Shown here one piece after another: positions 1 to 10,588 of a DNA stretch of 64,000 bases. Position 1 is the stretch's first letter. Every line of letters begins with the position of its first letter. Source of the DNA: Malania oleifera (taxonomy: Eukaryota > Streptophyta > Magnoliopsida > Santalales > Ximeniaceae); assembly GCF_029873635.1 (NCBI RefSeq), contig NC_080421.1, positions 41,397,120 to 41,461,119 on the forward strand, given 5' to 3'. The position numbers and the translations under genes are program-made. Under the pieces are notes generated by a model that was not told where the DNA came from, ran no database searches, and worked only from the letters and a program-made list of their open reading frames with translations.

Positions 1-593
1 AAGTTTATATGAAAATGGTCATTCTTGTGCCTAAATGACGATTTAAAGGAAATGTATAAAGAAAAATATATGTATGTATATAGTTAAATATTTTTATAGT
101 TTTAAAATTAAAAGTTTAATTTAACGGTCACAGTATATGATTATTAAATTTTACTGTTATAGTTGATGGTAAAAGTCTTATGCAAAAATTTTTAGATTTA
201 CATTTATTTTAGAAGAAATTTTGAAGTTATAGTATTAAATATTATTTTACGAAATTTTTAAAAGCTCATTTTAGTCACACACTAATAATAATCTTGCTTA
301 CTGAACGTCGTCTCACCCCAAATCATATTTTTATTTCAGATAACTCTGAAAGACATGTCGGAAATCAGGCTTAGCAAGCATGCGGGTGGGGATAGAAAAA
401 TAAAGATTTATTAGAAATATTGGTATGATGCCAGATATTTATGCTTATATAATTTTTCTTCTTTTAAAATAAATGATTGTAATATGGATAATTAGCGCTC
501 TGGTTTAATAATAATAATTGAGTTTATTTGCTTCCGTTGTAAATCAATGGTAAAAAGTAAATATCCCAGACCCTTCGGGGTTGGGGTGTTACA
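1..593 (+). mobile_element. 3' part of a long LTR (H), truncated by the window edge
   Basis: AT-rich sequence ends at 593 with a GGGGTGTTACA terminus like the other gypsy LTR ends in this window (GGGGCGTTACA and similar). Near 310-345 there is a CTCACCCCAAAT stretch followed by a pyrimidine run ending in TTTCAG, the same order as in the complete LTRs further right. No PBS follows at 594, so this looks like a solo or broken LTR. I see no coding sequence. The short stretch 594-640 after it is unassigned. Confidence 0.55.
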
Positions 594-639
594 GATTTGT
601 CGTGGGAGCGGCGCAAGCACTATTCCTAGGGTAAGACAG

Positions 640-2738
640 TTTTTCCCTAATTTCTCAATTTCTTGTTAAATTTGCTGTTAAATCGACGATCAGACAACAC
701 CATGGTGTCCTAGTCGTGATCGTCGTCATTTTGACATAAGTAAAGTTTCAATTGGGGTTTTCTAGGTCCTACTCCAAAACTAGAGTGAGATTTGAGAAAT
801 TTGGCAATTTGACTATATTTAAGGGTATATTTATTTATTTAGAATTTATGGATTTAGGAAATATTTAAATAATATTTTATTTAGGATTAATTACATGGAA
901 TTAGAATTTTTAATTTCAGGGACTGGGTGAGTGCCACAGGCATCTTTTTGGAGTCCCTGTTGGCGTACTTCAAGAAACCAGGTAAGGGAAAAAATATATA
1001 TTAAATCAAAATTTTTATGAATTTAATGAAAAATAAATTGTGGTATATGTACGTGTATATGTTTCAGTATGGGTTTAAAATGCCAACCATTTAAATTATG
1101 TTTTTTTCGAGTTTAAGGCTGTTTATTAGATACGTATATGAGAAAATGAACTGATGAAAGTGGAAAAATATTTTTAGGGTAATTATGTAAGAAATGAAAG
1201 GTATTTTTAGTATATAAACATTAAATATTGGTTGACTTATTTTACAGGCAGTGTATGGATTTTATTGCTAAATTGTGTGGCGTGAGTAAATAAGAATGCT
1301 GTGTGGAAATATATGTTAAATGTATGAGATGCAGGTTAAGTAAGTAATGCATTGTGAATAAAACATGATATGAACTACGTTACTTGTGTGTGTTAATGCA
1401 ACCATGTAAACAGCCGAAAAATGTTGGGTAAATAACTAAAAAATGTTGGGTAAGACAACTGAAAGATGCTGGGTAAAACAGCTGAAAGATGCTGGGTAAA
1501 TGTGTAACAGTTAAAAAATCTTAGGTAAAATAGCTAAAAGATGCTGGGTAAATGTATGACAGCTGAAAAATGCTGAATAAAACAACTGAAAGAAGCTGGG
1601 TAAAATAGCTGAAAGATGCTGAGTATGAAATGAAATGAAATGAAAAAGGGAAATGAATGAAATGGAAATGAAATGTGAAATATGAACAATGTAAAATGGG
1701 AAAGAGTCAGTCAGAGTGAAATGAAGTGAAATGTTAAAGTTATGAACATGAACATAGGTGAATGGTTGAACAATGACAGAAAGAATAATGTATTATGGTA
1801 TTAGCAGTGTTTATGCTGGTAGAACATGTTACGTTTGGGCGAGGCAAACTCTTCGCCCGAGGGCTTGCTGAGAAAGGCGAGTGCCCTAGTTGTATCAGGT
1901 GTAGCAGTAGGCTGCATAACGTGCTAGGGCAAAGGAAAACTACTTGTATGGGAGGCTAGATTTTCCTATTCTTAGGAGTCTTCGCTGGTAAACCTTTGTT
2001 TGAACTGTGTGAGTATGAGATCAATTTAATACTTGAGGGCTTACCGAGTAAGGTGAGTGTCCTGATATGCTTCAGTAGTGACCTTCGGGTTGCTGAATGT
2101 ATCAGAGCATAGGGGTATTAATTGTATGGGTGGGTAATCACCCCTATCCTTGGGTAATCTCGTGGGTTAAATCTTTTGCGTGTGATTAAGTAGGTTCAGA
2201 GAATGATTTCAGAAATTATGTTAATGATTTTCAAATGTTAAATATTTTGTTGTTATATAGACTCATGTTTGCCACACACTGTTTTAATATATTGTTTCTT
2301 CCCTTACTAAGATGTGTCTCACCCGAATATGAATTTTTTTTTTCAGGATTTCCTCGAGATCGAGCTTAGAGAGCTCAAGATTTTTATAACATTTTTGGGA
2401 AATAGAAAGAGAAAAGGGTATATTTTTATACTAATTTTGAGGTGTATATTTTATGTTTTGTGTTTTATGTATTGAAGTCTGCAGATAAATGAATAGTTGT
2501 GAATACTGGTATTTGTGAATATTTTTGGAGATATGTGTATATATGTGAATACAGGTGGATGCATGGTATTATGGAGTGTAGATAGATTTAGAAAATTCTG
2601 GTATTATTGATTGTGGTTTTTATATTATATGGAGATTATGTTTATGTTTTTCGCTGCGTATATCATGAATTATGGATTATCAAGGACTTTATCAAGTATA
2701 ACGCGCCGGACCCGGGTTTAAGGGTTCGGGGCGTTACA
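640..2738 (+). mobile_element. Long LTR (I), 5'-truncated, related to solo LTR C
   Basis: From about 680 this resembles solo LTR C (55569 onward). Shared blocks are an AATCGACGATC stretch, a GGGTGAG..CACAGGCATCTTT stretch, a CAGGTAAGGG donor-like site (near 979), the AATTGTGTGGC(A/G)TGAG box (1271-1286), a CTTCGCCCGAGGGCTTGCTGAG stretch near 1849, a TGTCTCACCC box (2311-2323) and a pyrimidine tract plus CAG near 2345. It ends GGGGCGTTACA at 2738. The promoter end is missing. The left boundary is approximate, and no PBS or internal region follows. Confidence 0.65.
1410..1630 (+). repeat. Tandem repeat inside LTR I, period about 23-24 bp
   Basis: About nine degenerate units of the form cagctgaaagatgctgggta (plus aaaa) follow one another, with occasional longer units. 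The array lies just 3' of the conserved GTGTGGC box. That is the same place where element 1 and LTR C carry different tandem repeats. Confidence 0.8.
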
Positions 2739-3130
2739 ATAAAGGTTGAGGTTAGCCCTGTGCTAATTGACCTGATTGTATTGGGTGTCACTCCACCCGT
2801 TAAGTGAGCCTTAGTGGAATCTTTGTGCTTGTTAGCCAAGGCGGGGACATAGGTAGTATTGACCAAACCTCGATAGTATTTCTTGTGTCATATTTAAATT
2901 TCCACACTTAAATTTACGCACTTGGATGTTGTCATTTTAATTATGGTGAATGGTTTAGAAATACTGAGATTGCTTCAATTTCTTTACATTCTTGCTCAGT
3001 TTGATTTCTACTGAATTGGTTAATGCTTAGAAGGACCCTCGGTTGGGAAATACTGATTGTGATTTTAATTTGACCTATGAAAGTTTTAAATTTCTAATTC
3101 ACCCCACTCTTGGGAATACACCAAAGCCAA
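2739..3130 (-). mobile_element. Inverted fragment of a D-family element
   Basis: Read on the minus strand, 2745-2875 matches 62745-62875 at the right end of the window: the atcgaggttcggccaactgcc-like start, the cgtcctcgccttggcta block, the aggtggagtgacacc block and the gacctcaacctt end. The match fades towards 3000. I take it as an old copy of element D lying between LTR I and element 1. Its outer end near 3130 is inferred from where gag homology begins. Confidence 0.5.
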
Positions 3131-3134
3131 CACA

Positions 3135-3650
3135 TAGAGTTGTCCTGCTTCACCCCTATGTTGTTCCTAATGAAATGAAGAAGGCAAGACAGTTTGAAAG
3201 AGGATTGAGGTGTGGAATATACAAGTAGGTAGTAGTGTTGAAGATATAAGATTTTGCTGAGTTGGTCAACAGAGTAGCATTAGCTGAGGTTAGTGAGCGG
3301 ATGGATGCAGAGGAGCACAGACAGAAGAATAGATCTACGCGTTTAGGCTTCTAGTAGAGATCTAGGCAGGGTCAGTGGAAGAGAGGAAACTATGACAGAG
3401 GATAGAGGCAGGAGACTGGAGGCCGTGAGTTGCAAGTGGAGCAGAATTTCCCTGTCTGTCAAACTTGTGGAAAAAGACACTTGGGAGAGTGTCAAATGGG
3501 GAGACCCGTCTGCTATTGCTGCGGTAGGCAGGGACATTTGGTGCGGGATTGCGCCACACCACCTGGTACTGCTCCTGCTCCTAGACCTTACAGGGGAGGT
3601 TACCAGGCGCCCCGTGAAGGTCAACAGAGGAATGTAGCCCCATCGAGGGT
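3135..3650 (+). pseudogene. gag: gag remnant of element 1 (zinc-knuckle nucleocapsid)
   Basis: Homology starts at the segment encoding HPYVVPNEMKKARQFERGL (about 3150-3210), the C-terminal part of the gypsy gag domain. It continues to a double CCHC knuckle around 3451-3543: CQTCGKRHLGEC, then CYCCGRQGHLVRDC. Stops interrupt it near 3226 and 3350, and the frame changes before the knuckles. The N-terminal capsid part is absent. It would have packaged the element RNA into virus-like particles in the cytoplasm. Confidence 0.8.
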
Positions 3651-6600
3651 TTATGCTCTGACGCTAGGAGATGCTGAGATTGCTGCAGATGTAGTGACAG
3701 GTACCTTTACTGTGTTACCATATCAAGTTATTGTTTTATTTGAGTAAGGTGCTATTCATTCCTTTGTGTTTGAAGCCTATGTTAAATTATCTAGAAACGA
3801 GATCCATTTATTAGATGTAAAATTGTCAGTAGCTACATCGTCAGGTTAGTGATGAAGTATAGTAAAATGCTCAAGGGTTATTCGGTAATTCAGGGGAGAG
3901 TGTTACTAGTTGACCTGATTGTGTTAGATATGTATGGATTTGATGTAATACTGGGTATGGATTGGTTGGTAGCTAATTATGTTAATATTGATTGTCATTT
4001 GAAAGAAGTGATTTTCAGACCACCAGGGAAGCCACAATTCAGATTTTTGGGATCGGGTGCAATCTCCACACCAGTTAGTGTCAGCCATGCAAGCGAGAAG
4101 ACTACTTCTGGACGAATGTTCGGGGTTTATGGCTTATGTAAAGGAGGTGACAAAAAGTGAATTAAAGCTTGCCAATATACCAGTGGTTAAGGAGTTTCCA
4201 AACGGTTTTCCAGAGGAATTTCCTGGGTTGCCTCCTGACCGTGAGATAGATTTTACTATCGATTTATTTCCAAGGATGACGCTGATCTCTAAAGCCCCTT
4301 ATTGAATGGCTCCAGCGGAATTGGGAGAATTAAAGGACCAGTTGCAAGATTTGTTGAATAAAGGGTTTATTAGACCTAGTGTTTTGCCCTAGGGTGCACC
4401 AGTGTTATTCGTAAAGAAGAAAGACAGGTCTATGAGGATGTGTATTGATTACATGGAGATAAAAAAGGTAACCATTAAGAACAAGTATCATCTACCCCGT
4501 ATAGATGACTTATTTGATCAGTTTCAGGGCACACAGGTCTATTCCAAGATTGACCTCACATCAGGCTACCATTAGGTGAAAGTAAAAGCAGAATATGTCT
4601 CGAAGACAACCTTCAACACCAAGTATAGGCATTATGAATTCATTATTATGCCTTTTGGGATGACGAATGCTCCTTCTGTATTCATGGATTTGATGAATAG
4701 AATCTTTCATCAGTATTTAGACCAGTTCGTTGTAGTTTTCATTGATGATGTATTAGTCTATTCGAGGAGCTTTGAGGAGCATGAGATGCACTTACGACTA
4801 GTACTCTAGATGCTCAGGGAAAAGAAACTATATGTTAAGTTTAGAAAATATGACTTTTGGCTAGAGAAAGTGTCGTTTCTGGGGCATGTTATTTCAGGGG
4901 ATGGTATTTTAGTGGATCCTAACAAAATTGAGGCAGTGTTGAATTGAGCCAGGCCGAAGAACGTTCAGGAAATTAGGAGTTTCTTGGGACTGGCGGGTTA
5001 TTACCGTCGGTTTGTAGAGGGGTTTTCAGCTTTATTAGGGTCTCTCACGCGTCTAACTAGGAAGAATGTCAGGTTTGAATGGGATGATGATTGTAAGCAG
5101 AGCTTCTCGGAACTGAAACAGAAGCTTGTCACTGCACTAGTGTTGATCATTCCGTCAGGGGGTGATGATTATGTAATTTACAGTGACACATCTTTTAAAG
5201 GGCTCAGATGTGTATTAATGCAGCATGGTAGGGTTGTAGCTTATGCCTTCCGACATTTGAAAAAGAATGAAAAGAACTACCCTACTCATGATCTGGAATT
5301 GGTTGCAGTGGAACACGCGTTAAAGATTTGGAGGCATTAGTTGTACGGTGAGAGATGCGAGATATTCTCTGATCACAAAAGTTTGACGTATTTTTTTCAC
5401 TTAAAAGGAGCTAAAAATGAGACAGATGAGGTGGTTGGAACTTATTAAAGATTATCACTGCACTATCAGTGACCACCCAAGGAAAACAAATGTGGTAGCT
5501 GATGCTCTAAGCAGGAAATCAGTGGGACCAGCACTGGCAGCTATGGAGGTTCAGCATTCGATCCAAATGGATCTGGAGAGACTCAGGGTAGAGTTGGTAG
5601 AGAGTGATCCTTAGCCATTTATAGCCAACTTGGTAGTGCAGCCTACCCTACAGGACAGGATTAAGACCGCCTAGAGAGATGGCGCCGAATTAGCATAACT
5701 GATAGCTAAAGTGCAGGATGGATAGGGAGAGGAATTCAGTATTTCTGATGATGAGGCCTTGAGGTTCCGTTCCAGGTTGTGTGTGCTTGCAGATATGGAC
5801 ATCAGGAGGAAGATCTTAGAGGAGGCTCACAGGCCTTTGTACACGGTTCGTCTAGGTAGTACTAAAATGTATAGGGATCTGCGAGAGTCTTACTGGTGGA
5901 GCGGCATGAAGAGAGAAATTGCTGAGTTTGTGCAGCAGTGTCTGACGTGCTAGCAGGTAAAGGCTAAGCACCAGAGGCCGGCAGCCAGTTGCAGCCGCTT
6001 TATATCCTAGAGTGGAACTGAAATCACTTATCTATGGACTTCGTGATGGGTTTACCGCTGGCACCGCATGGTTAGAATGCTATTTGGGTGGTCGTTGATA
6101 GATTGATGAAGACTACTCACTTCATTCCTATTAAAGTCAACTACTCCATGGACAGACTTGCGGAATTATACATTCAGGAGATAGTATGATCACATGGTGT
6201 GCCAGTATCTATAGTATCAAACTGAGACCCACATTTCACATCACGGTTTTGGAGGAGCTTACAGGAGGCTCTAGGGTCTCAGTTATCTTTCAGCATGAGG
6301 TTTCATCCTCGGACAGACGGTTAGACTGAGAGGGTGATTAAGATATTAGAAGATATGCTATTGGGTGTGCGTGTTGGATTTTGGGGGTAGTTGGACCGAG
6401 TATATGTCGTTGGTCGAGTTTGCATACAATAACAACTATCAGGTCAGCATTGACATGACACCTTATGAGGCGCTCTATGATAGGAGGTGTCATTCTCCTC
6501 TATACTAGGATGAGATGGGTGAGAGGTGAGTGTTGGGACCAGAAATGGTGCAACAAGCCAACGACAAAGTCCGACTCATTAAAGAAAGAATATATGTAGC

Positions 6601-7051
6601 TCAAAGTCGGCAGAAGAGCTACACTGATACTCGCCGCTGGAAGTTGGAACTCCAAGTTGGGGACCATGTATTTTTGAAGATAACACCTTTGAAGGGACTT
6701 ATGAGGTTTGGGAGGAAGGGTAAGTTGAGCTCTAGGTTCATTGGCCCTTTCGAGATATTTGAAAAAGTGAGGTAAGTTGCCTACTGGCTGGCTTTACCAC
6801 CAATTTTGCTCATAATGGATGACGTATTTCATGTTTCAATACTGAGGAAATACATCCCAGATCCCTCCCACGTGGTTAGTAAGGCAGAGTTAGAGCTCAA
6901 AGATTTGTTAGCTTATGAGGAGATACCAGTGCAGATTCTGGACAGAAAAGAACATGAATTGCGCAGTAAGAAAATTCCTTTAGTAAAAGTCTTGTGGATA
7001 AATCACGCGGTGGAAGAAGCCTCTTGGGAGTTGGAAGAAGAACTACAATAG
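3651..7051 (+). pseudogene. pol: pol remnant of element 1: PR-RT-RH-IN-chromodomain
   Basis: The protease segment (3650-3990) is broken at its active site: the codon run is LFE, stop, GAIHSF where DSG is expected near 3745. Reverse transcriptase (about 4300-4990) keeps FIDD at 4738-4749. RNase H follows (5100-5600), then integrase with an HHCC zinc finger (5840-5953) and core (6000-6500), and a C-terminal chromodomain-like segment (about 6900-7051, VKVLWINHAVEEASWELEEE). In-frame stops include 4390-4392, 4573-4575, 4807-4809, 4945-4947 and 5338-5340. A frameshift lies in the T-run near 5392. Sister frames in elements A and B show the same order. Confidence 0.85.
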
Positions 7052-7227
7052 AAATACCCGCATTTATTCAGTGGGGTTCAACAGTAATTAAGAAAAGATA
7101 CAAATAAGTATGTAAGGTTCCTTTTGCAGGTTAATCAATATATGTAATAATCTTTTGATAGTAGGTAGTATTTTGGTTTTGAGAGAATTTTAGTTTATGT
7201 ATTTGTAATCTCCCAGGACCCTGAATG

Positions 7228-7352
7228 TAACCACGGTATTCCTCCTCCACAAGTGAGGGTAAGTAATAAAATAAGTAGCCCATTTTCTTTAAAGGATGGT
7301 GTCAATACAGATAGTAAATTTTGAGGATGAAATTTTTATAAGGAGGGGAGAA
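7228..7352 (+). other. Pre-PPT conserved block and polypurine tract of element 1
   Basis: GTAACCACGGTATTCCTCC (from 7228) followed by AAGTGAGGGTAA recurs in elements A and B ahead of their PPTs. Then come TTTGAGGATGAAATTTTTAT and the polypurine tract AGGAGGGGAGA directly before the TG of the LTR at 7353. The PPT primes plus-strand DNA synthesis in LTR retrotransposons. Confidence 0.75.
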
Positions 7353-7437
7353 TGTAGAGATCCGAAGAATTATAGTAATTAAATAATAAAAGAAAGGAGA
7401 GAAAAGGATTTCTCAAAAGGGATTTCAGCAGGGTCTC

Positions 7438-7660
7438 GTCGATGAGTGAATAAGTGCTCATCGACGAGCAAGACTCTTCGGCTCGTCGACAGGAACTTGT
7501 GCCTCATTAATGAGAAATTATCAAGAGGACTGTTTCCAGAACCTAAAATTCATCGACAAGCAGAAGGCGTTCGTCGACGAGCTCCTTTCATTGACTTGTC
7601 GATGAGGAAATATGGCTCGTCGACAAGACCATATAGACAAGCAATCTATAAAAAGGCCGA
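7438..7660 (+). promoter_or_regulatory. U3 promoter of element 1: GTCGACGA palindrome array plus TATA box
   Basis: Several copies of CGTCGA(C/T)GA(G/C), some perfect palindromes of the TCGTCGACGA type, are spread over about 190 bp. They stop about 20 bp before a TATA box (CTATAAAAAGG). Elements A, B and C show the same arrangement. Confidence 0.65.
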
Positions 7661-8412
7661 GAATTCTTTTTTTCTGTGAGGAATATGCAGAATTTTACTT
7701 TCTCCCTCTAACTCCAATCCCCTCCGCCTTCTCTTTAGGTTTTTGGGCTGATTCTTCGCCGGTTCGATGATCCGAAGCCGCCACGCTACTCTTGAGAAGT
7801 TTTTCTTTATATCTGTAGGAGTAGATCGTTGGTTAGGCCAACTTGGGCACCATCCCAAAATTTGGGTAAGTTGATTATTTCAAGTTTTATTAAGGAATTT
7901 GGTATTTCTGGATTAAGGAAAGGTATTAGATGGGTTTATACTAAAGCTTTTTTGAGGGGTGGGGGGGGAATGTGAATTTCAGGGTGTTGAGCTGGGAACA
8001 CCACGGGTGTAATTTTGGAGTAATTTGAGGGCTTTTCAATAAGTCAAGTAAGGGAATAAACTAAGTCATTATTTTTCATGAAATTATTTACCATATTAGA
8101 GCATTTATTTTTAGAAATTATGTAAGTATTAGCACAATATTTGAGAATACTGTAGTTGATCAAGAAAATGGATTTAATGTTGTTTATCAGGAAATATGAT
8201 TTCAAATCAGGTTTTTATGCTTAAAAACGTTATCCATATTTGTGTGGCATGAGTATAATTTTCATGAAATTGTATTATATTAGAATATTGGGATTTTCCT
8301 AGAATAAACATGATTTCTTAGTTTTCAGGAAAACCATGAAAACGATACAGGAACTATGTTTAAAGTATGATATTAAACTAGTACAGGGATTTCAAAACTA
8401 TGTATATTAAAC

Positions 8413-8670
8413 TATGCCGGCGTAAGGGCCATGATTTTACATGATATATTGTGCCGGCGTAAGGGCCGTGGTTTTACATGATACAATATGCCGACGTAAG
8501 GGCCGTGGTTTTACATGATACAATATGCCGACGTAAGGGCTGTGGTTTTATATGATATGCTATGTTGGCGTAAGGGCCATGGTTTTACATGTTATACTAT
8601 GCCGGCGTAAGGGCCATGATTTACAAAATGTAATATGCCGGAGCAAGGGCCGTGGTTTACATGATATGGT
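8413..8670 (+). repeat. 37-bp tandem repeat, seven units, inside the LTR of element 1
   Basis: Units begin TGCCGGCGTAAGGGCCGTGG and continue TTTTACATGATACAATA. Seven copies diverge by a few bases each and are nearly constant in length. The array sits about 160 bp after the GTGTGGCATGAG box. Confidence 0.9.
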
Positions 8671-9664
8671 TTGCAAAAATTCATGAAACTATTATCATGA
8701 CAGTTATTACTATGAAACAACTATGTATCATTATTGAAATTTACTATATGTTATCCGAACCCAGATGGCTTGGTTTAGGCTTTCACGAAGTACGGTATCG
8801 TAGCTATATGTTCATGATCATGTATATGTTAGTGCTACCACATGTCGTAATGGACTGTGGGAGAACGACAATCAATGTGATTTTATAGTAGTACAGGTGT
8901 CCCTCTGGTAGTCTGGACCAGAAGGGTCAGACCCATCGTACTTACAGACTTATGTTGATTTAGCGTGGTCAGCCAGCCATTACTAGGTTCCACTTTCGGG
9001 CTGCACAACCTAATCATGTGAGGGGTAAGACATGACACCAGCCAGCTATCCATCTAGAGTGTTATTTCATGTACAGTTATATAAGATGATTTTCATGTAT
9101 AGAAACTCAGTATATTATACCATGTTATGATAAATTATGTTTTATTCAGATATGATACAAACAATTTTACCAAGTATGCTTTATGTACTGTTACATGGAT
9201 AACACGAAAATACTCATGATGCCACACATTGATGTTAGTTTATTTCCCTTACTGAGAGGTGTCTCACCCTAGCTATATAAACATTTCAGGAAACCCAAAT
9301 AGAAGAAAGGATAGAGCTCCGCAGCATTAGAGGTCGACTGTCCTATCCTGTCAGAAGGGTAAGTCGTTATGCTAGGGCCTAATGGATTTTTGGGTTATGA
9401 CCCTAGGGCACTTTTTCATCTTTTTAGGATGTGTATATGTATTTGACAGGTTTGGTAGGACTCTGCTATTGTGTTGGTTAGATGACTTGATATGTATATG
9501 ATGTATGTTTTTCACTGTTTAGGTATCAGAGTTGTATTTCAAGTATATCCCTGGTACCGATGGGTCCAGGTTGATCATGTTTATCAACTTAACAGAATAT
9601 CAGGATTATTATATTAAATGTTATTATGAAACAAAAATTATGGTAAATTAGGCAGGTTGTTACA

Positions 9665-10338
9665 AAAACATTGTTATCATTATTTTGTATTAATCTCATG
9701 CCACACAATTTGAGTGATAATTCATAATATAATATTTTGCCTGGGACAACTATATTTCCTGCTAAAAAATAAGGGTGTAATCATCTCTAGGGTTTTACTC
9801 ATCCTCAAAATACCTTTTTCCTAAAAATATAAGTATAACAATAATTATTCAAAATTCCCACTTCCACAAGCCTGAATACTCAAAAAACATATATATTATT
9901 CCTGATAATTTGATAAAATCAAATCCCTACAGTTGTTATTTAATTCCAAAATACTCCTAAAAAAATTGATATAATCAAATCCCTACAAATTAATTTAACT
10001 CATGCATATTTTTAAAATAAAATCTAAACATAGATATAATTAATTCCACATACTCAATTTAAATCGGGTGTATTTTAAATAAAAACCTGACATAATCTAT
10101 TCCCCTTACCTTAACCCTGGAGTGGTGCCTACGATGTCCAAACGACAAATCCGCTCTGATTAAAGAGTTCAGGAGCGGAGCTGGGACTCGGATATAATGT
10201 TTGTTTTTCGATTTGACTTACAGACGGAGAGAAATTGAAGAGAGAGAGAGAGAGAGAGTGGCGAGAGAACCTAGAGGGGGTTTCCTTGTTTCAATTTCAA
10301 GATTGAACCTTTCTTGATTCTTCAGGAAAGGTAAAGTG

Positions 10339-10369
<31 letters not shown>

Positions 10370-10588
10370 TATATTATATTAATATTATATATATACATAT
10401 ATATATATATATAACATATCATCTATATACATATATATATATATATATGTATGTATATCTACATTTCAATAAATTTTTTTATATCATTATAATACTATTC
10501 ATTTTATTTGTTTATTTAATTAATTAATTTAATATAATATTAATTTTTTTTGGATTACACTTACACACATTATTTTTGGGGTCGTTAC
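9665..10588 (-). mobile_element. LTR fragment G, inverted
   Basis: On the minus strand it starts TGTAACGACCCC at 10588. An AGAGAG tract lies at 10240-10258, GGTTAAGGTAAGGGG near 10110, and the AATTGTGTGGCATGAG box at 9695-9710. It is cut at 9664/9665 by the end of element 1, so the rest of this LTR is missing. Its right edge lies inside the C-terminal RNase H coding region of LINE J. No coding sequence. Confidence 0.7.
10335..10450. repeat. (TA)n-rich microsatellite tract
   Basis: Two long TA runs (around 10338-10364 and 10395-10450) are separated by AT-rich sequence, all within LTR fragment G. Confidence 0.9.

Larger units (their letters stand above)
3135..9664 (+). mobile_element. Element 1: 5'-truncated Ty3/gypsy chromovirus (Tekay/Del-like)
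   Basis: The domain order is gag with two zinc knuckles, protease, reverse transcriptase, RNase H, integrase and chromodomain, followed by a polypurine tract (7341-7352) and a 3' LTR (7353-9664). This order with a C-terminal chromodomain is typical of plant chromoviruses. The 5' LTR, PBS and N-terminal gag are missing. The element begins abruptly in mid-gag beside a D-family fragment. Many in-frame stops and frameshifts show that it is dead. On its right it abuts LTR fragment G, into which it probably inserted. Confidence 0.85.
7353..9664 (+). mobile_element. 3' LTR of element 1 (2312 bp)
   Basis: It begins TGTAGAGATCCG just after the PPT and ends GGTTGTTACA. In order it contains a CGTCGACGA-type palindrome array (7438-7625), a TATA box (TCTATAAAAAGG, 7643), a TTGGG..CCCAA hairpin (7843-7857) with a GGGTAAG donor-like site, a TTTGTGTGGCATGAG box (8239-8253), a 37-bp tandem array (8413-8670), a TGAGAGGTGTCTCA inverted repeat (9253-9266) and a TTTCAG acceptor-like site near 9290. 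Confidence 0.85.

Noticed and set aside
8413..8670. CRISPR-like regular repeats (also 56254-56513 and 1410-1630)
   Set aside because: Units are contiguous with no unique spacers, they lie inside plant LTRs, and no cas-like genes are present. They are minisatellites.
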